The notes under the pieces were generated by a model. The model searched no databases. It was given only the letters and a program-made list of their open reading frames with translations, and was not told where the DNA came from. From assembly GCA_022822005.1 (NCBI GenBank), contig JAJECO010000078.1:1-54452 (forward strand): a DNA stretch of 54,452 nt, given 5' to 3'. The DNA comes from Candidatus Poribacteria bacterium (GTDB lineage Bacteria; Poribacteria; WGA-4E; PCPOR2b). This document shows, piece by piece, positions 42,037 through 50,670 of the stretch; positions within the stretch are counted from its first letter, which is position 1, and every line of letters starts with the position of its first letter. The translations under genes and the position numbers were made by a program.

Positions 42037-42843
42037 ATGAGCTTGGATCAAGCGTTGCAACATCTGAAGATGGATGGATGGTGTGTCATGGAGGGCATCA
42101 TCCCAGAAAATGAGGTTGATGCTGTGCGCGAGAGCGTTGAGCGAACAACCGGCGTGCATGGCAATCCCGATGCCCCTGACGCTATTGGTCATGTGCCGGG
42201 GTTCATCCGCTACGATCAATCGATTGCTCCGTACTTGGCTGACCGGCGTATGCTTGCTCTGGTCGAAGCGCTGTTAGGACCCCATGTGCGGGTATCCTTT
42301 ACGACCGGCACGATCAACTATCCGGGAAATGCGCGCGGCGGATGGCACGGAGATTGGCCCTTTAATCAGAACAACGCGGGACACATCCCTGCCCCCTATC
42401 CCGACGCGACGATGCACATCACGACGCTGTGGATGCTATCACCGTTCACCCGTGAAAACGGGGGCACTCTTATCGTTCCCGGCAGCCACCGGTCAAACAA
42501 CAACCCGACCGGAAACAACGGCGTTGACCCGAACGTTCCCTATCCGACCGAAATGCAGGCAACAGGACCAGCAGGCAGTGTGCTTGTGATGGATAGCCGC
42601 ATGTGGCATGCCACCGCCCCCAATCATACGGATAAACCGCGGACCTCGGTGGTGGTGCGCTACGCGCCGTGGTGGCTCAACTTGGATGTGCTGATGGACG
42701 GTTCCGATGAGCGCACCCGGATTGTAGACGAGACCGGTGGAAAGGAGAACAACGTGCCACCCATCCCGCCGGAGGTTTACAACGCTTTCCCCAGCAACGT
42801 AAAACCGCTGTTCCGGCATTGGGTGCGAGAGGATACGCTGTAA
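42037..42843 (+). CDS. Phytanoyl-CoA dioxygenase (PhyH) family protein
   Basis: A 268-residue Fe(II)/2-oxoglutarate dioxygenase. The facial triad is H104-x-D106 (WHGD) and H191 (MWHATAPN), and the 2-oxoglutarate arginine is R202. NGGTLIVPGSH is a family hallmark. All catalytic residues are present, in contrast to the PhyH at 17021. AGGAGGCAACTGCC precedes the ATG. Coupled to the oxidoreductase gene upstream. Confidence 0.93.
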   Translation: MSLDQALQHLKMDGWCVMEGIIPENEVDAVRESVERTTGVHGNPDAPDAIGHVPGFIRYDQSIAPYLADRRMLALVEALLGPHVRVSFTTGTINYPGNARGGWHGDWPFNQNNAGHIPAPYPDATMHITTLWMLSPFTRENGGTLIVPGSHRSNNNPTGNNGVDPNVPYPTEMQATGPAGSVLVMDSRMWHATAPNHTDKPRTSVVVRYAPWWLNLDVLMDGSDERTRIVDETGGKENNVPPIPPEVYNAFPSNVKPLFRHWVREDTL

Positions 42844-42899
42844 ACCTACTCTGTAGGCGATTTTCGGAAATAGACTGATTCTTGACCTAAACTGTAAGA

Positions 42900-43064
42900 T
42901 AACGCAAGTTGCTAGTCGTCCAACCCGCTCGGCTTGGATAGACATATCCAAGCCATCTTTGCGCGTATGCAGTGGATTTGTCAATCCACTGCGAGCGGTC
43001 ATTGATTCAATTTGGCTTTCACTCGCTCGGTTTTCAACGTTTTCTATAACTAGCAACTTAGGTT
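42900..43064. repeat. Family C inverted-repeat element, copy 3
   Basis: About 165 bp, with the outer inverted repeat AAGTTGCTAGT (42906-42916) and ACTAGCAACTT (43049-43059), and both inner hairpins, in opposite orientation to the other copies. The rest of the 271-bp gap shows no gene. Confidence 0.75.
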
Positions 43065-43114
43065 AAGATAACAACTCTATTGATAAAGTGAGATCACCGA
43101 GGAGGTAGTAAACT

Positions 43115-43366
43115 ATGGAACCTAAAAAACTAAAAACGATAGCGGTGGACAGTATTATCACATCCGATGATGAAATTCTTTCTGGCACACCTGTGTTTAA
43201 AAGCACTCGCGTTCCCATCAAAAACCTGATTGACTATTTGGAAGCTGGCAATAGCCTTGACGAGTTCCTAGATGATTTTCCTTCTGTAAGTCGTGACCAA
43301 GCTACCCAAACGTTGGAATTAGCAAAAGAGATGCTGCTAACGCAAGCATATGCGAATTCTCATTGA
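43115..43366 (+). CDS. DUF433 antitoxin-like protein, partner truncated
   Basis: An 83-residue DUF433 protein: GTPVFKSTRVPIKNLIDYLEAG and the LDEFLDDFPSVSRDQA helix are diagnostic. GAGGAGG precedes the ATG. Members act as antitoxins for DUF5615 PIN-like nucleases. The expected toxin start codon overlaps this gene's 3' end, but the toxin frame stops after 11 codons, leaving an orphan antitoxin. Confidence 0.85.
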   Translation: MEPKKLKTIAVDSIITSDDEILSGTPVFKSTRVPIKNLIDYLEAGNSLDEFLDDFPSVSRDQATQTLELAKEMLLTQAYANSH

Positions 43367-43385
43367 CGATCGAAAAATAGCCTAA
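43350..43385 (+). pseudogene. Remnant of DUF5615 PIN-like toxin (first 11 codons)
   Basis: ATG 43350 opens a frame MRILIDDRKIA followed by TAA. MRILIDE/D is the typical N-terminus of DUF5615 toxins, and the overlap with the antitoxin stop is the normal arrangement. The rest of the toxin is absent; the ADH gene starts 17 bases later. The call rests on a short match plus gene order. Confidence 0.5.
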
Positions 43386-43402
43386 CTACCGGAGGAAAAG
43401 CG

Positions 43403-44494
43403 ATGAAAGCTGCAGTTCTATATGGACTGAACCAACAGGTTGTCGTCGAAGATATTGAGATGGAAGGTCCCAAAGCGGGAGAAATTGTCGTCAAGATTGC
43501 AGCGACTGGGGTTTGTCATAGCTGCTATCACGCGGTCACCGGCATGTTGAGCATCCCGTTCCCCGCGGTGTTGGGAGATGAAGGTGCCGGTGTTGTTGAG
43601 GAGGTCGGTCCCGGCGTTACGTTAGTGAAACCGGGTGATCATGTGATTCTCTCATGGGTGCCATCGTGCGGTCACTGTAGCTACTGTGCACAAGGGTACG
43701 GCAACCTCTGCATGACAGCGAGACGCGGGGGGCGTGGAAACCTTCTTGACGGCACGACGCGTTACAAAAAGAACGGGGTGTCGATCCACCATTTCGGGAT
43801 GGTCGCTTCCTTTGCCGAATACAGCGTAATCCCACAAGAGTGTGCTATCCCCATTGACAAAGACATCCCGCTGGATACGGCTGCCCTCATCGGCTGTAGC
43901 GTCACAACGGGGGTTTGTGCAGCGACTAATACCGCGCAAGTCCGTCCGGGTAGCAGCGTTGTGCTTTTTGGTGCGGGCGGCATCGGCTTAAACGTCGTTC
44001 AAGGGGCATCCATCGCGGGTGCTGAGAAAATTATCGTGGTTGATCTGGTGGATGCAAAGTTGGAAATGGCGCGTCAGTTCGGTGCCACGCACACAATCAA
44101 CGCCAGTGATATTGATCCCATTCCAGAGATCCAAGCCTTAACGGATGGCTTAGGCGCGGATTATGCCTTTGAGGCGATCGGCACACGCACCACCTATGAG
44201 CAAACGGTGCAGGCAATACGAAATAGAGGAAAGGCTATTTGGGTGGGTGCTCCACCGCTCGAACCGCTCTCGCTTGATGCAGGGATTGTGTTCTGGGGAG
44301 AAAAAACGATCATGGGCAGCAACTACGGTTCGGCACGTCCCCGCTACGACATGCCGCGTCTCCTCGCACTTTATCGTGCCGGTCTGCTAAAGTTGGACGA
44401 ACTGATTACCCGAATCTATCAATTAGAAGAGGTGAATAAGGCGTTTAGCGATATGCTCAATGGGGAGGTCGCGCGCGGACTCATCCGCTTCTGA
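43403..44494 (+). CDS. Zinc-dependent medium-chain alcohol dehydrogenase
   Basis: A 363-residue MDR alcohol dehydrogenase. The structural zinc cysteines C89, C92, C95 and C103 are complete. The NAD(P) site is LFGAGGIGLN. At the catalytic zinc, C38 and C154 (GCSVTTG) are present, but the usual GHE reads GDE (D59-E60), so one histidine ligand is aspartate, and the usual Ser/Thr-Asp after C38 reads HSC. Activity is likely but with altered metal chemistry. GGAGGAAAAG precedes the ATG. Confidence 0.92.
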   Translation: MKAAVLYGLNQQVVVEDIEMEGPKAGEIVVKIAATGVCHSCYHAVTGMLSIPFPAVLGDEGAGVVEEVGPGVTLVKPGDHVILSWVPSCGHCSYCAQGYGNLCMTARRGGRGNLLDGTTRYKKNGVSIHHFGMVASFAEYSVIPQECAIPIDKDIPLDTAALIGCSVTTGVCAATNTAQVRPGSSVVLFGAGGIGLNVVQGASIAGAEKIIVVDLVDAKLEMARQFGATHTINASDIDPIPEIQALTDGLGADYAFEAIGTRTTYEQTVQAIRNRGKAIWVGAPPLEPLSLDAGIVFWGEKTIMGSNYGSARPRYDMPRLLALYRAGLLKLDELITRIYQLEEVNKAFSDMLNGEVARGLIRF

Positions 44495-44589
44495 TCCGGT
44501 GTATAATAGAACGAGTATGTGTAGGAAATGTGGTTCTCACCACAGACCATGCGATGCAAATGTTAGCGAACTGAAAGGAAACACGCTGT

Positions 44590-45603
44590 ATGAACAACGA
44601 TGCAGATCAACGAAAGATTAATTGGTATAGACCGCAGATTGACCGTGAAGTGTTTAGGTCCCTGAACCAACGCAGCGACTGGAAAGGCATGCTTCAAACC
44701 CTCGGTCACCTTGGGTTGCTTGCGCTGACAGGAACCGGTGCCTTTTACGCCGCAGCGAACCTACCCCTACCGGTACTGCTGGTGATTCTATTTCTCCATG
44801 GAACTATGTGGGCATTCCTCCTGAATGGATTCCATGAACTGGTTCACAACTCGGTTTTTAAGACGAGATTCTTGAATGTTTTCTTCCTACGAATCTTCAG
44901 CTTTCTTGGCGCGTATAACCACGTTCGGTTTTGGGCGAGCCACTCCGAACATCACAAATATACCCTGCACCCTCCGGACGATTATGAGGTCGTGTTCCCA
45001 GTAAAGTTGACATTTACCAACTTCCTCAAAAGTGCGGTCATAAACCCATGGGGGTTCTACGCCCGGTGGAAGTCGATTATTCGGCTCAGTCTTGGTAAGC
45101 TGGATGATCATGAAAAAACAGTCATGTTCCCTGAGTCGGATATGGAGAAACGACGGGAGTTATTCAACTGGGCTCGCACCCAACTTGTGGGTCACACTCT
45201 GATTGTTGGTGTCTCACTCTACTTCGGTCTCTGGTTGGTGCCGATCCTTATCACGTTGGCTCCCGCATACGGTGGCTGGCTCCTTTTCCTCTGTAACACC
45301 ACTCAGCATGTGGGACTTACAGATAATGTGCCGGATTTCCGTCTCTGCTGCCGGACTATTACCCTGAATCCGTTGGTTCAGTTTCTGTACTGGCACATGA
45401 ATTTTCACATAGAACACCACATGTATGCCGCAGTCCCGTGCTACAACCTCGGTAAACTGCATAGGCTAATCAGGCATGAACTCCCGCATTGTCCGGTCGG
45501 TCTCTATCAAACATGGAAAGAGATTATTACAATCCTGAAGATACAGGAGACGGATCCGGAATATCAGTACACGCCTGAATTGCCGTTACCATCAGACGCT
45601 TGA
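44590..45603 (+). CDS. Membrane fatty acid desaturase/hydroxylase-type protein
   Basis: A 337-residue integral membrane diiron desaturase. Histidine boxes are H82ELVH86, H118SEHH122, QHVG and HIEHH, matching the eight-histidine pattern. Hydrophobic segments lie around 35-80, 95-110 and 200-245. Such enzymes introduce double bonds into or hydroxylate acyl or carotenoid chains. GAAAGG lies upstream of the ATG. The next gene begins 22 bp downstream. A TATAAT at 44502-44507 has no matching -35 box. Confidence 0.9.
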   Translation: MNNDADQRKINWYRPQIDREVFRSLNQRSDWKGMLQTLGHLGLLALTGTGAFYAAANLPLPVLLVILFLHGTMWAFLLNGFHELVHNSVFKTRFLNVFFLRIFSFLGAYNHVRFWASHSEHHKYTLHPPDDYEVVFPVKLTFTNFLKSAVINPWGFYARWKSIIRLSLGKLDDHEKTVMFPESDMEKRRELFNWARTQLVGHTLIVGVSLYFGLWLVPILITLAPAYGGWLLFLCNTTQHVGLTDNVPDFRLCCRTITLNPLVQFLYWHMNFHIEHHMYAAVPCYNLGKLHRLIRHELPHCPVGLYQTWKEIITILKIQETDPEYQYTPELPLPSDA

Positions 45604-45625
45604 CCTTAACTTGTGAGAGGACCTA

Positions 45626-47209
45626 ATGGACGACATCCTTAAAGAATGCTATAAATACTATGTAGATCTCCGCGAGGAGATGGATCGGTGGCTGAAGCAG
45701 AGTATGACACTTGACCCACCCGGACCAAACGGCGGCGGTGAAGATGAAGCCAATTACGCCCTGGCGTGGTTTCCTCATTATCTTGTGACCGGCGACAAGA
45801 CGGTTTTGAAACATTTCCACGACCTGAAATCCGCATTGGCGGGTTGGATTGAACGCGAGTGTCTGCACGGCTACGAACCAGAGGCAGAGGCGCATCACGG
45901 CACGGAGCCGTTTCTGTTATTCCTGCCGCGATACATAGATCTTGTGCCGGACGATCAGGAAGCGCGTTCGATGTTGACCGATGCCGCCGAGCATATCGGG
46001 AATTGGGTGGCGGAGATCCCCCCGTGGTACGATTATCACCGTGATAACTTTTTCGGCTACTACATTGGAAGTCGAACAGTCCATAACGACGCGGATGCGG
46101 CGTATGAGTTAGCCGAGCACTTCCGATTCATCCATATCGCCATCGCAGCATATCGAATCACAGGAGAGGAACGTTACCTCGATTGGTCGCTGCGATACGG
46201 CAGGAAGCGGGCAGAGCGGCTCATCGCTGCTGAATCCCCAATGCCGTTGCTCTGGGATTTGGATGGAAATGGCGTGGGCGAAGCGGAAGTTGAAGAGAAA
46301 AAGCTGCACAAAATAGCCGCCCACAGCACCCACCATCTCTCAAGCGATCCGTTGGCGGGAATCGAAAATCTGCTCGCCTCTGGAGCGATCTATGCGTTGG
46401 GAGATCTCTACCATCTGTCAGAGGACACGATTTTCAGAGATGCTGCAAAGCGAATTGTCGAGCCACTCGTTGAGTCTGTACTTGACCCGTACCACGACCC
46501 CGCTGCCGCTGCAATCAGTTACTATCGCAGGACATTTGAGGATACTACTTTTGATCAGCCTCTTCGCGCTCAGCTAGCTGCTGGGATGCCTCCTTCACCG
46601 GAACACCTTGCGCTCATCTTTCCGCAGGAGGTCCGGCGACGGGAGCATGGGGTAGGTCGTCGAGCAGATATGGCGTATTGGGGGGAATGGTCCGACGACG
46701 GTTCGGTGCAGCCGATTCAGGAGCCATCGACAGCAGCGATGACCCTTGCTTACCAACTCAGCGGTAACCCGGAGTTTGCAATGCGGGCATTCCGAAGCGC
46801 ATCAAGGCGTCTGAAGATCGCACGAAGAGTGCTTCGCGGCGGCAGGGAACACGCGGATATGGGCGGTGCTGTCTGCTCAGTCGCAGCGGGACACGGCCGG
46901 AATTGGGGACACGGAGCTGTCACCTCGTGCTACGGTACGTTGTTGCTCGGTACGCGTGAAGTCCAGAGCGCGGTTGTACCGATGTTGGAAGTACAGACGG
47001 ACGCCGGTGAGCGGTGCCTACCTCACAATCTCCTGTCACTGACACGACCGCCTATGGAGGGCTACGGCGATGTGGTATTTTATAATGGGGGCGATTCAAC
47101 GTTATCTTTTTCTTGGCGCGCGACAGTGCAACCGGATTCAGATTCCGATTGGCATGACTTACAGATTGAATCAGGAAAGCTCGAGCGGGTGAGTTTGAGT
47201 GGAACATAG
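45626..47209 (+). CDS. Predicted alpha/alpha-barrel protein, glycoside hydrolase-like
   Basis: A 527-residue cytosolic protein rich in paired helices, with an alpha/alpha-toroid pattern (for example HFRFIHIAIAAYRITGEERYLDWSL and ASGAIYALGDLYHLSEDTIF), resembling unsaturated-glucuronyl-hydrolase and arabinofuranosidase-type folds. The C-terminal 110 residues look beta-rich. No catalytic pair can be assigned with confidence. GAGAGG precedes the ATG. Its closeness to the desaturase gene may be co-transcription without shared function. Confidence 0.7.
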   Translation: MDDILKECYKYYVDLREEMDRWLKQSMTLDPPGPNGGGEDEANYALAWFPHYLVTGDKTVLKHFHDLKSALAGWIERECLHGYEPEAEAHHGTEPFLLFLPRYIDLVPDDQEARSMLTDAAEHIGNWVAEIPPWYDYHRDNFFGYYIGSRTVHNDADAAYELAEHFRFIHIAIAAYRITGEERYLDWSLRYGRKRAERLIAAESPMPLLWDLDGNGVGEAEVEEKKLHKIAAHSTHHLSSDPLAGIENLLASGAIYALGDLYHLSEDTIFRDAAKRIVEPLVESVLDPYHDPAAAAISYYRRTFEDTTFDQPLRAQLAAGMPPSPEHLALIFPQEVRRREHGVGRRADMAYWGEWSDDGSVQPIQEPSTAAMTLAYQLSGNPEFAMRAFRSASRRLKIARRVLRGGREHADMGGAVCSVAAGHGRNWGHGAVTSCYGTLLLGTREVQSAVVPMLEVQTDAGERCLPHNLLSLTRPPMEGYGDVVFYNGGDSTLSFSWRATVQPDSDSDWHDLQIESGKLERVSLSGT

Positions 47210-47410
47210 TTTGCTCTTTCCAATCTACCTTTTGTAAGGTAGCAAGCACTAAGGAGATACAGGATCGGAACGGCAAAATATCAGCGCTGTTATCGCTTAG
47301 GAGGAACCGATTTCTGCCTTCCATTCCACGCACGTCCCATTTCTCTCTTGTTATTCACCCTAACTTCTGGTAAGATGGTAGCAACATTTCATAGATATGG
47401 AGGACTGAAC

Positions 47411-48673
47411 ATGGCATTACCAAATATGGTGCGTATAAAACAACATTTCGATGCCCCTGTCGTCGCAGATCTACCCGCAGCAGTTAAAGAAGAATTGGAT
47501 CAGATCGGCACAGCGTCAATTGTCGGCAAAGGGGATAGTGTCGCTATCGGCGGCGGCAGCCGCGGGGTTGCAAACATTGCCGTCGTCATTAAAGCAACAG
47601 CGGATTACCTCAAGGACATCGGTGCAAAACCGTTTGTTGTGCCAGCGATGGGAAGCCACGGCGGTGCAACTGCAGAAGGACAACGAGCGGTATTAGAGCA
47701 TTACGGCGTGACCGAAGAGACAGTCGGGGTACCGATCAAGGCAACGATGGAGGTTGTTGAAATCGGTCAAACCGCTGATGAGTTGCCGGTATTCCTTGAT
47801 ACCCACGCCGCTAACGCGGATCACATTGTCCCAATCAATCGGATCAAAGCACACACCGATTTCAGAGGCACGGTTGAGAGCGGCACCCTGAAGATGTTGA
47901 CGATCGGGTTCGGCAAGCAGCACGGTGCGAATATGTACCACCGCGCCTTCTTCCACTACGGATTTGAGCATATTATCCGGACGGTTACCGGCTTGCTTAT
48001 AGATGCCGGAAGGGTTGGTTTTGGCGTTGGACTGGTCGAAAACGCACACGAACAGACAGCGAAAGTTGCCGCGATGCGCGCCGATGAGATCATGCGCCGC
48101 GAACGCGAACTCCTCGTCGAGTCCAAGTCGTTGATGGGACGCCTGCCGTTTGATGCTTTCGATCTCTTAATTGTGGATTGGATGGGCAAGAACATCAGCG
48201 GAACCGGCATGGATACGAACATCATCGGTCGCATGATGCAGATCCTTGAGCCAGAACCAGAAAAGCCCGCGATTGTGCGAATCTTTGTCCGAGATCTGAC
48301 CGACGATAGCGACGGCAACGCAACAGGCGTTGGGTTGGCAGATTTCACCACGACACGCCTTGTGGAAAAGATGGATCGGCACGCGACGTACATGAACGGC
48401 ATCACCGGGATGGGACCGCAGAAGTCGAAAACGCCCTTCTACTATGATACAGACAGAGAGGCTATTGAGATCGCGCTGAACACAGTAGGATTGACGCCAC
48501 CTGAAGAATCAAAAGTAGTGCGAATTGAAAGCACCCTCGGTCTGGGGGAAGTGGATATCTCCGAAGCGCTGCTCGAAGATGCAAAACTCCGCACCGATCT
48601 GGAGGTTACCGGCGAACTGGAGCCACTCGCGTTTAACGCCGACGGCAATCTTCCGGCTTTTCATGAAGAATAA
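47411..48673 (+). CDS. LarA-like (DUF2088) protein
   Basis: A 420-residue protein related to the nickel-pincer lactate racemase family. Hallmarks are AIGGGSRGVANI, VPAMGSHGGATAEGQ and the active-site strand NRIKAHTDFRG..SGTLKMLTIGFGKQHGA, which contains Lys and His residues seen in LarA. Family members racemise or epimerise hydroxy acids, which would fit the sugar-acid theme. No larB, larC or larE cofactor genes are visible. ATG 47411 follows GGAGG. The preceding 201-bp gap has only a 7-bp hairpin (47225-47242). Confidence 0.85.
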   Translation: MALPNMVRIKQHFDAPVVADLPAAVKEELDQIGTASIVGKGDSVAIGGGSRGVANIAVVIKATADYLKDIGAKPFVVPAMGSHGGATAEGQRAVLEHYGVTEETVGVPIKATMEVVEIGQTADELPVFLDTHAANADHIVPINRIKAHTDFRGTVESGTLKMLTIGFGKQHGANMYHRAFFHYGFEHIIRTVTGLLIDAGRVGFGVGLVENAHEQTAKVAAMRADEIMRRERELLVESKSLMGRLPFDAFDLLIVDWMGKNISGTGMDTNIIGRMMQILEPEPEKPAIVRIFVRDLTDDSDGNATGVGLADFTTTRLVEKMDRHATYMNGITGMGPQKSKTPFYYDTDREAIEIALNTVGLTPPEESKVVRIESTLGLGEVDISEALLEDAKLRTDLEVTGELEPLAFNADGNLPAFHEE

Positions 48674-48697
48674 TACGTCCTCTATCAGGAAGCTATT

Positions 48698-48916
48698 ATG
48701 ACCACCGCTGAGAGGATTCACGAACAAATTCAGAAGTTACCTGAACCGTTGCAAGTAGAAGCACTGGATTTTATTGAATTTCTAATGCAGCGTCAAAGTA
48801 TGCGAAAAGAGGATTTGGATTGGTCTCATCTTTCATTAGCCACCGCGATGCGTGATATTGAAGACGATGAGGACCCAGTCTATAATGAATCGGATCTGAA
48901 GGAGAGGTGGGTGTGA
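48698..48916 (+). CDS. DUF2281 antitoxin-like protein, partner truncated
   Basis: A 72-residue DUF2281 protein: MTTAERIHEQIQKLPEPLQVEALDFIEFLM is the family N-terminal helix pair (given here only in outline), and the C-terminus has WSHLSLATAMRDIEDDED. Members are commonly antitoxins beside a MazF/PemK-like toxin. Here the toxin start overlaps the stop codon by four bases, but the toxin frame ends after 16 codons. Confidence 0.8.
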   Translation: MTTAERIHEQIQKLPEPLQVEALDFIEFLMQRQSMRKEDLDWSHLSLATAMRDIEDDEDPVYNESDLKERWV

Positions 48917-48963
48917 AAAGGGCGGGACAGATTGTCCCCTTTAATTTTTCACAGACTCATTAA
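48913..48963 (+). pseudogene. Remnant of MazF/PemK-like toxin (first 16 codons)
   Basis: GTG 48913 opens VKRAGQIVPFNFSQTH then TAA. The pattern KR-x-GQIV-x-F-x-F-x-QT is the usual N-terminal strand of PemK/MazF toxins of this kind, and the four-base overlap with the antitoxin gene is the normal arrangement. The remainder is missing before ubiX at 49015. Confidence 0.5.
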
Positions 48964-49014
48964 GGGGCACATCGGCTTTTCACATATTACACCTTACGAA
49001 GTCGGGAGGATTGG

Positions 49015-49611
49015 TTGAAACGTATAATTGTCGGGATAACGGGGGCAAGTGCCGTCATCTACGGTGTGCGCCTGCTCGACCTCCTCACCCAATTCGACGA
49101 GTATGAAATCCACTTGACGATTTCCGATTCAGGGGTAAGGGCGTTGTGGGAAGAACTACAGATCCGCGTGAATCTGGACGACTTCCATCTTGAATCCCTA
49201 ATCGGACATTCGTCAGATCGGGTGATTTATCACCATCAGTCCGACATCGGCGCGTCAATTGCCAGCGGATCTTTTCGCACTGTGGGTATGGTCGTTGCGC
49301 CGTGCAGCATGGGAACAATCGGCGCAATAGCGGCGGGCATTTCCCGAAACCTCATTCAGCGTGCCGCCGACGTCTGTATCAAGGAGCATCGCAAACTGGT
49401 CCTTGTGCCTCGTGAGACACCGCTCAGTCCTATCCATCTCGAAAATATGCTCAAACTCTCCCGACTTGGTGTGGTGGTACTGCCTGCAATGCCCGGTTTT
49501 TACCACTTCCCCAAGACGGTTGATGATATGATAAATTTTGTCATCACGAAGACCCTTGATCAGTTTGACATTGATACAAATCTCATCCAACGGTGGAAGG
49601 AAAACCCTTAA
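49015..49611 (+). CDS. ubiX: Flavin prenyltransferase UbiX
   Basis: A 198-residue UbiX/Pad1 enzyme that prenylates FMN to make the cofactor of UbiD-type decarboxylases. The signature segments are IIVGITGASAVIYGVRLL, DIGASIASGSF, VVAPCSMGTIGAIAAGISRNLIQRAADV and LVPRETPLSPIHLENM (all read in the N-to-C order expected). The TTG start at 49015 follows GGGAGG. No ubiD partner is in the window. Confidence 0.96.
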   Translation: MKRIIVGITGASAVIYGVRLLDLLTQFDEYEIHLTISDSGVRALWEELQIRVNLDDFHLESLIGHSSDRVIYHHQSDIGASIASGSFRTVGMVVAPCSMGTIGAIAAGISRNLIQRAADVCIKEHRKLVLVPRETPLSPIHLENMLKLSRLGVVVLPAMPGFYHFPKTVDDMINFVITKTLDQFDIDTNLIQRWKENP

Positions 49612-49612
49612 T

Positions 49613-49750
49613 TATGGTAAATCAGAGAAATAAGTAGACATTTACCAACAAATCCGACCTTCGCAAAGTTTCCAAAGTCCCCCTGACAAGGGGGATTTAG
49701 GGGGTTGGATGTGCATTGGGAGTGTCTAAGTGATTCCAAAATCCACCATA
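49613..49750. repeat. Family B inverted-repeat element, copy 4
   Basis: A 138-bp copy with ends TATGGTAAAT and ATCCACCATA, in opposite orientation to copies 1-3, with the GACAAGGGGGATTTAGGGGG core. Confidence 0.75.
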
Positions 49751-49770
49751 GGTGGAATCAGGAGTAGACC

Positions 49771-50583
49771 ATGAAACTGGCCATCTGTAACGAAATGTTT
49801 GAGGATTGGGGGATTGAAGATGTTTTTCTGTGTGCTGCCGAACTCGGCTACGATGCGGTGGAGCTTGCACCTTTCACGCTTGCGGAATCGGTGGTGGACA
49901 TCAGTCAAACCGAAAGAGATCGCATCCGAAAAGCGGCGGAGACCGCGAAAGTCGAAATCGCTGGGCTTCACTGGCTACTGGTCTCACCAAAGGGATTGCA
50001 CGTCAACCACCCCGATGCAGAGATCCGCGAGAAAACACGGGACTATTTTCTCGCCCTGATCGCGTGTTGTGCGGATCTGGATGGGAAGATCATGGTCATC
50101 GGTTCGCCCAATGAACGTAACATACTCGATCCACTGACACCAGAGCAGGCGTGGAGCTATGCACAGGAAACCTTCACCGCGTGCGCCGAGTTTGCCCAAG
50201 AACGGGATGTCATCTTGTGCATGGAACCGTTGACAAGTGAAGCGACAAATTTTATCAATACACCGACGGCGGCGGTAGAAATGGTCAGAGCGGTCGATAA
50301 TCCGAATTTCCAGATCATCCTTGATGTAACAAGTACAGCCGCTGAAAATCTGGACATGCCCACACAGATCCGGGAATACGCCGAACATGTAGCACATTTC
50401 CACACCAATGATGATAATGGATACCTACCCGGTTCCGGCAATGTGGATTATCCACCGATCATTGAGGCGTTGAAAGAGATTAATTACACCGGTTATCTTT
50501 CGACTGAGGTCTTCAACTTTGAGCCAGATCCAGAGACAATTGCGCGCCAAAGTATTGAATTCTTGCAGCCGCTGGTGAGGTGA
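49771..50583 (+). CDS. Sugar phosphate isomerase/epimerase (xylose isomerase-like TIM barrel)
   Basis: A 270-residue AP-endonuclease-2/xylose-isomerase-like TIM barrel. Likely metal ligands are in LCMEPL, ILDVTS, HFHTNDD and the late STEVF. These enzymes isomerise or epimerise keto-sugars and cyclitols. AATCAGGAGTAG precedes the ATG. It stands alone between a family B element and the attenuator region, so it fits the general sugar metabolism of the window without a specific partner. Confidence 0.9.
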   Translation: MKLAICNEMFEDWGIEDVFLCAAELGYDAVELAPFTLAESVVDISQTERDRIRKAAETAKVEIAGLHWLLVSPKGLHVNHPDAEIREKTRDYFLALIACCADLDGKIMVIGSPNERNILDPLTPEQAWSYAQETFTACAEFAQERDVILCMEPLTSEATNFINTPTAAVEMVRAVDNPNFQIILDVTSTAAENLDMPTQIREYAEHVAHFHTNDDNGYLPGSGNVDYPPIIEALKEINYTGYLSTEVFNFEPDPETIARQSIEFLQPLVR

Positions 50584-50604
50584 CAACATCACATCGGAAT
50601 TTTC

Positions 50605-50634
50605 TTGACACCGAAACTGGGCGTATGATATGCT
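50605..50634 (+). promoter_or_regulatory. Sigma70 promoter of the hisI-trpEG operon
   Basis: TTGACA (50605-50610), an 18-base spacer and TATGCT (50629-50634). Transcription would begin near 50641, about 30 bases before the leader ATG. Confidence 0.75.
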
Positions 50635-50670
50635 TTAAGTATCCTAATAATTAGGAAGTTGAAAGGTACT

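Noticed and set aside
44502-44507. Promoter TATAAT upstream of the desaturase gene
   Set aside because: No matching -35 box or extended -10 motif is present, so it is too weak to call.
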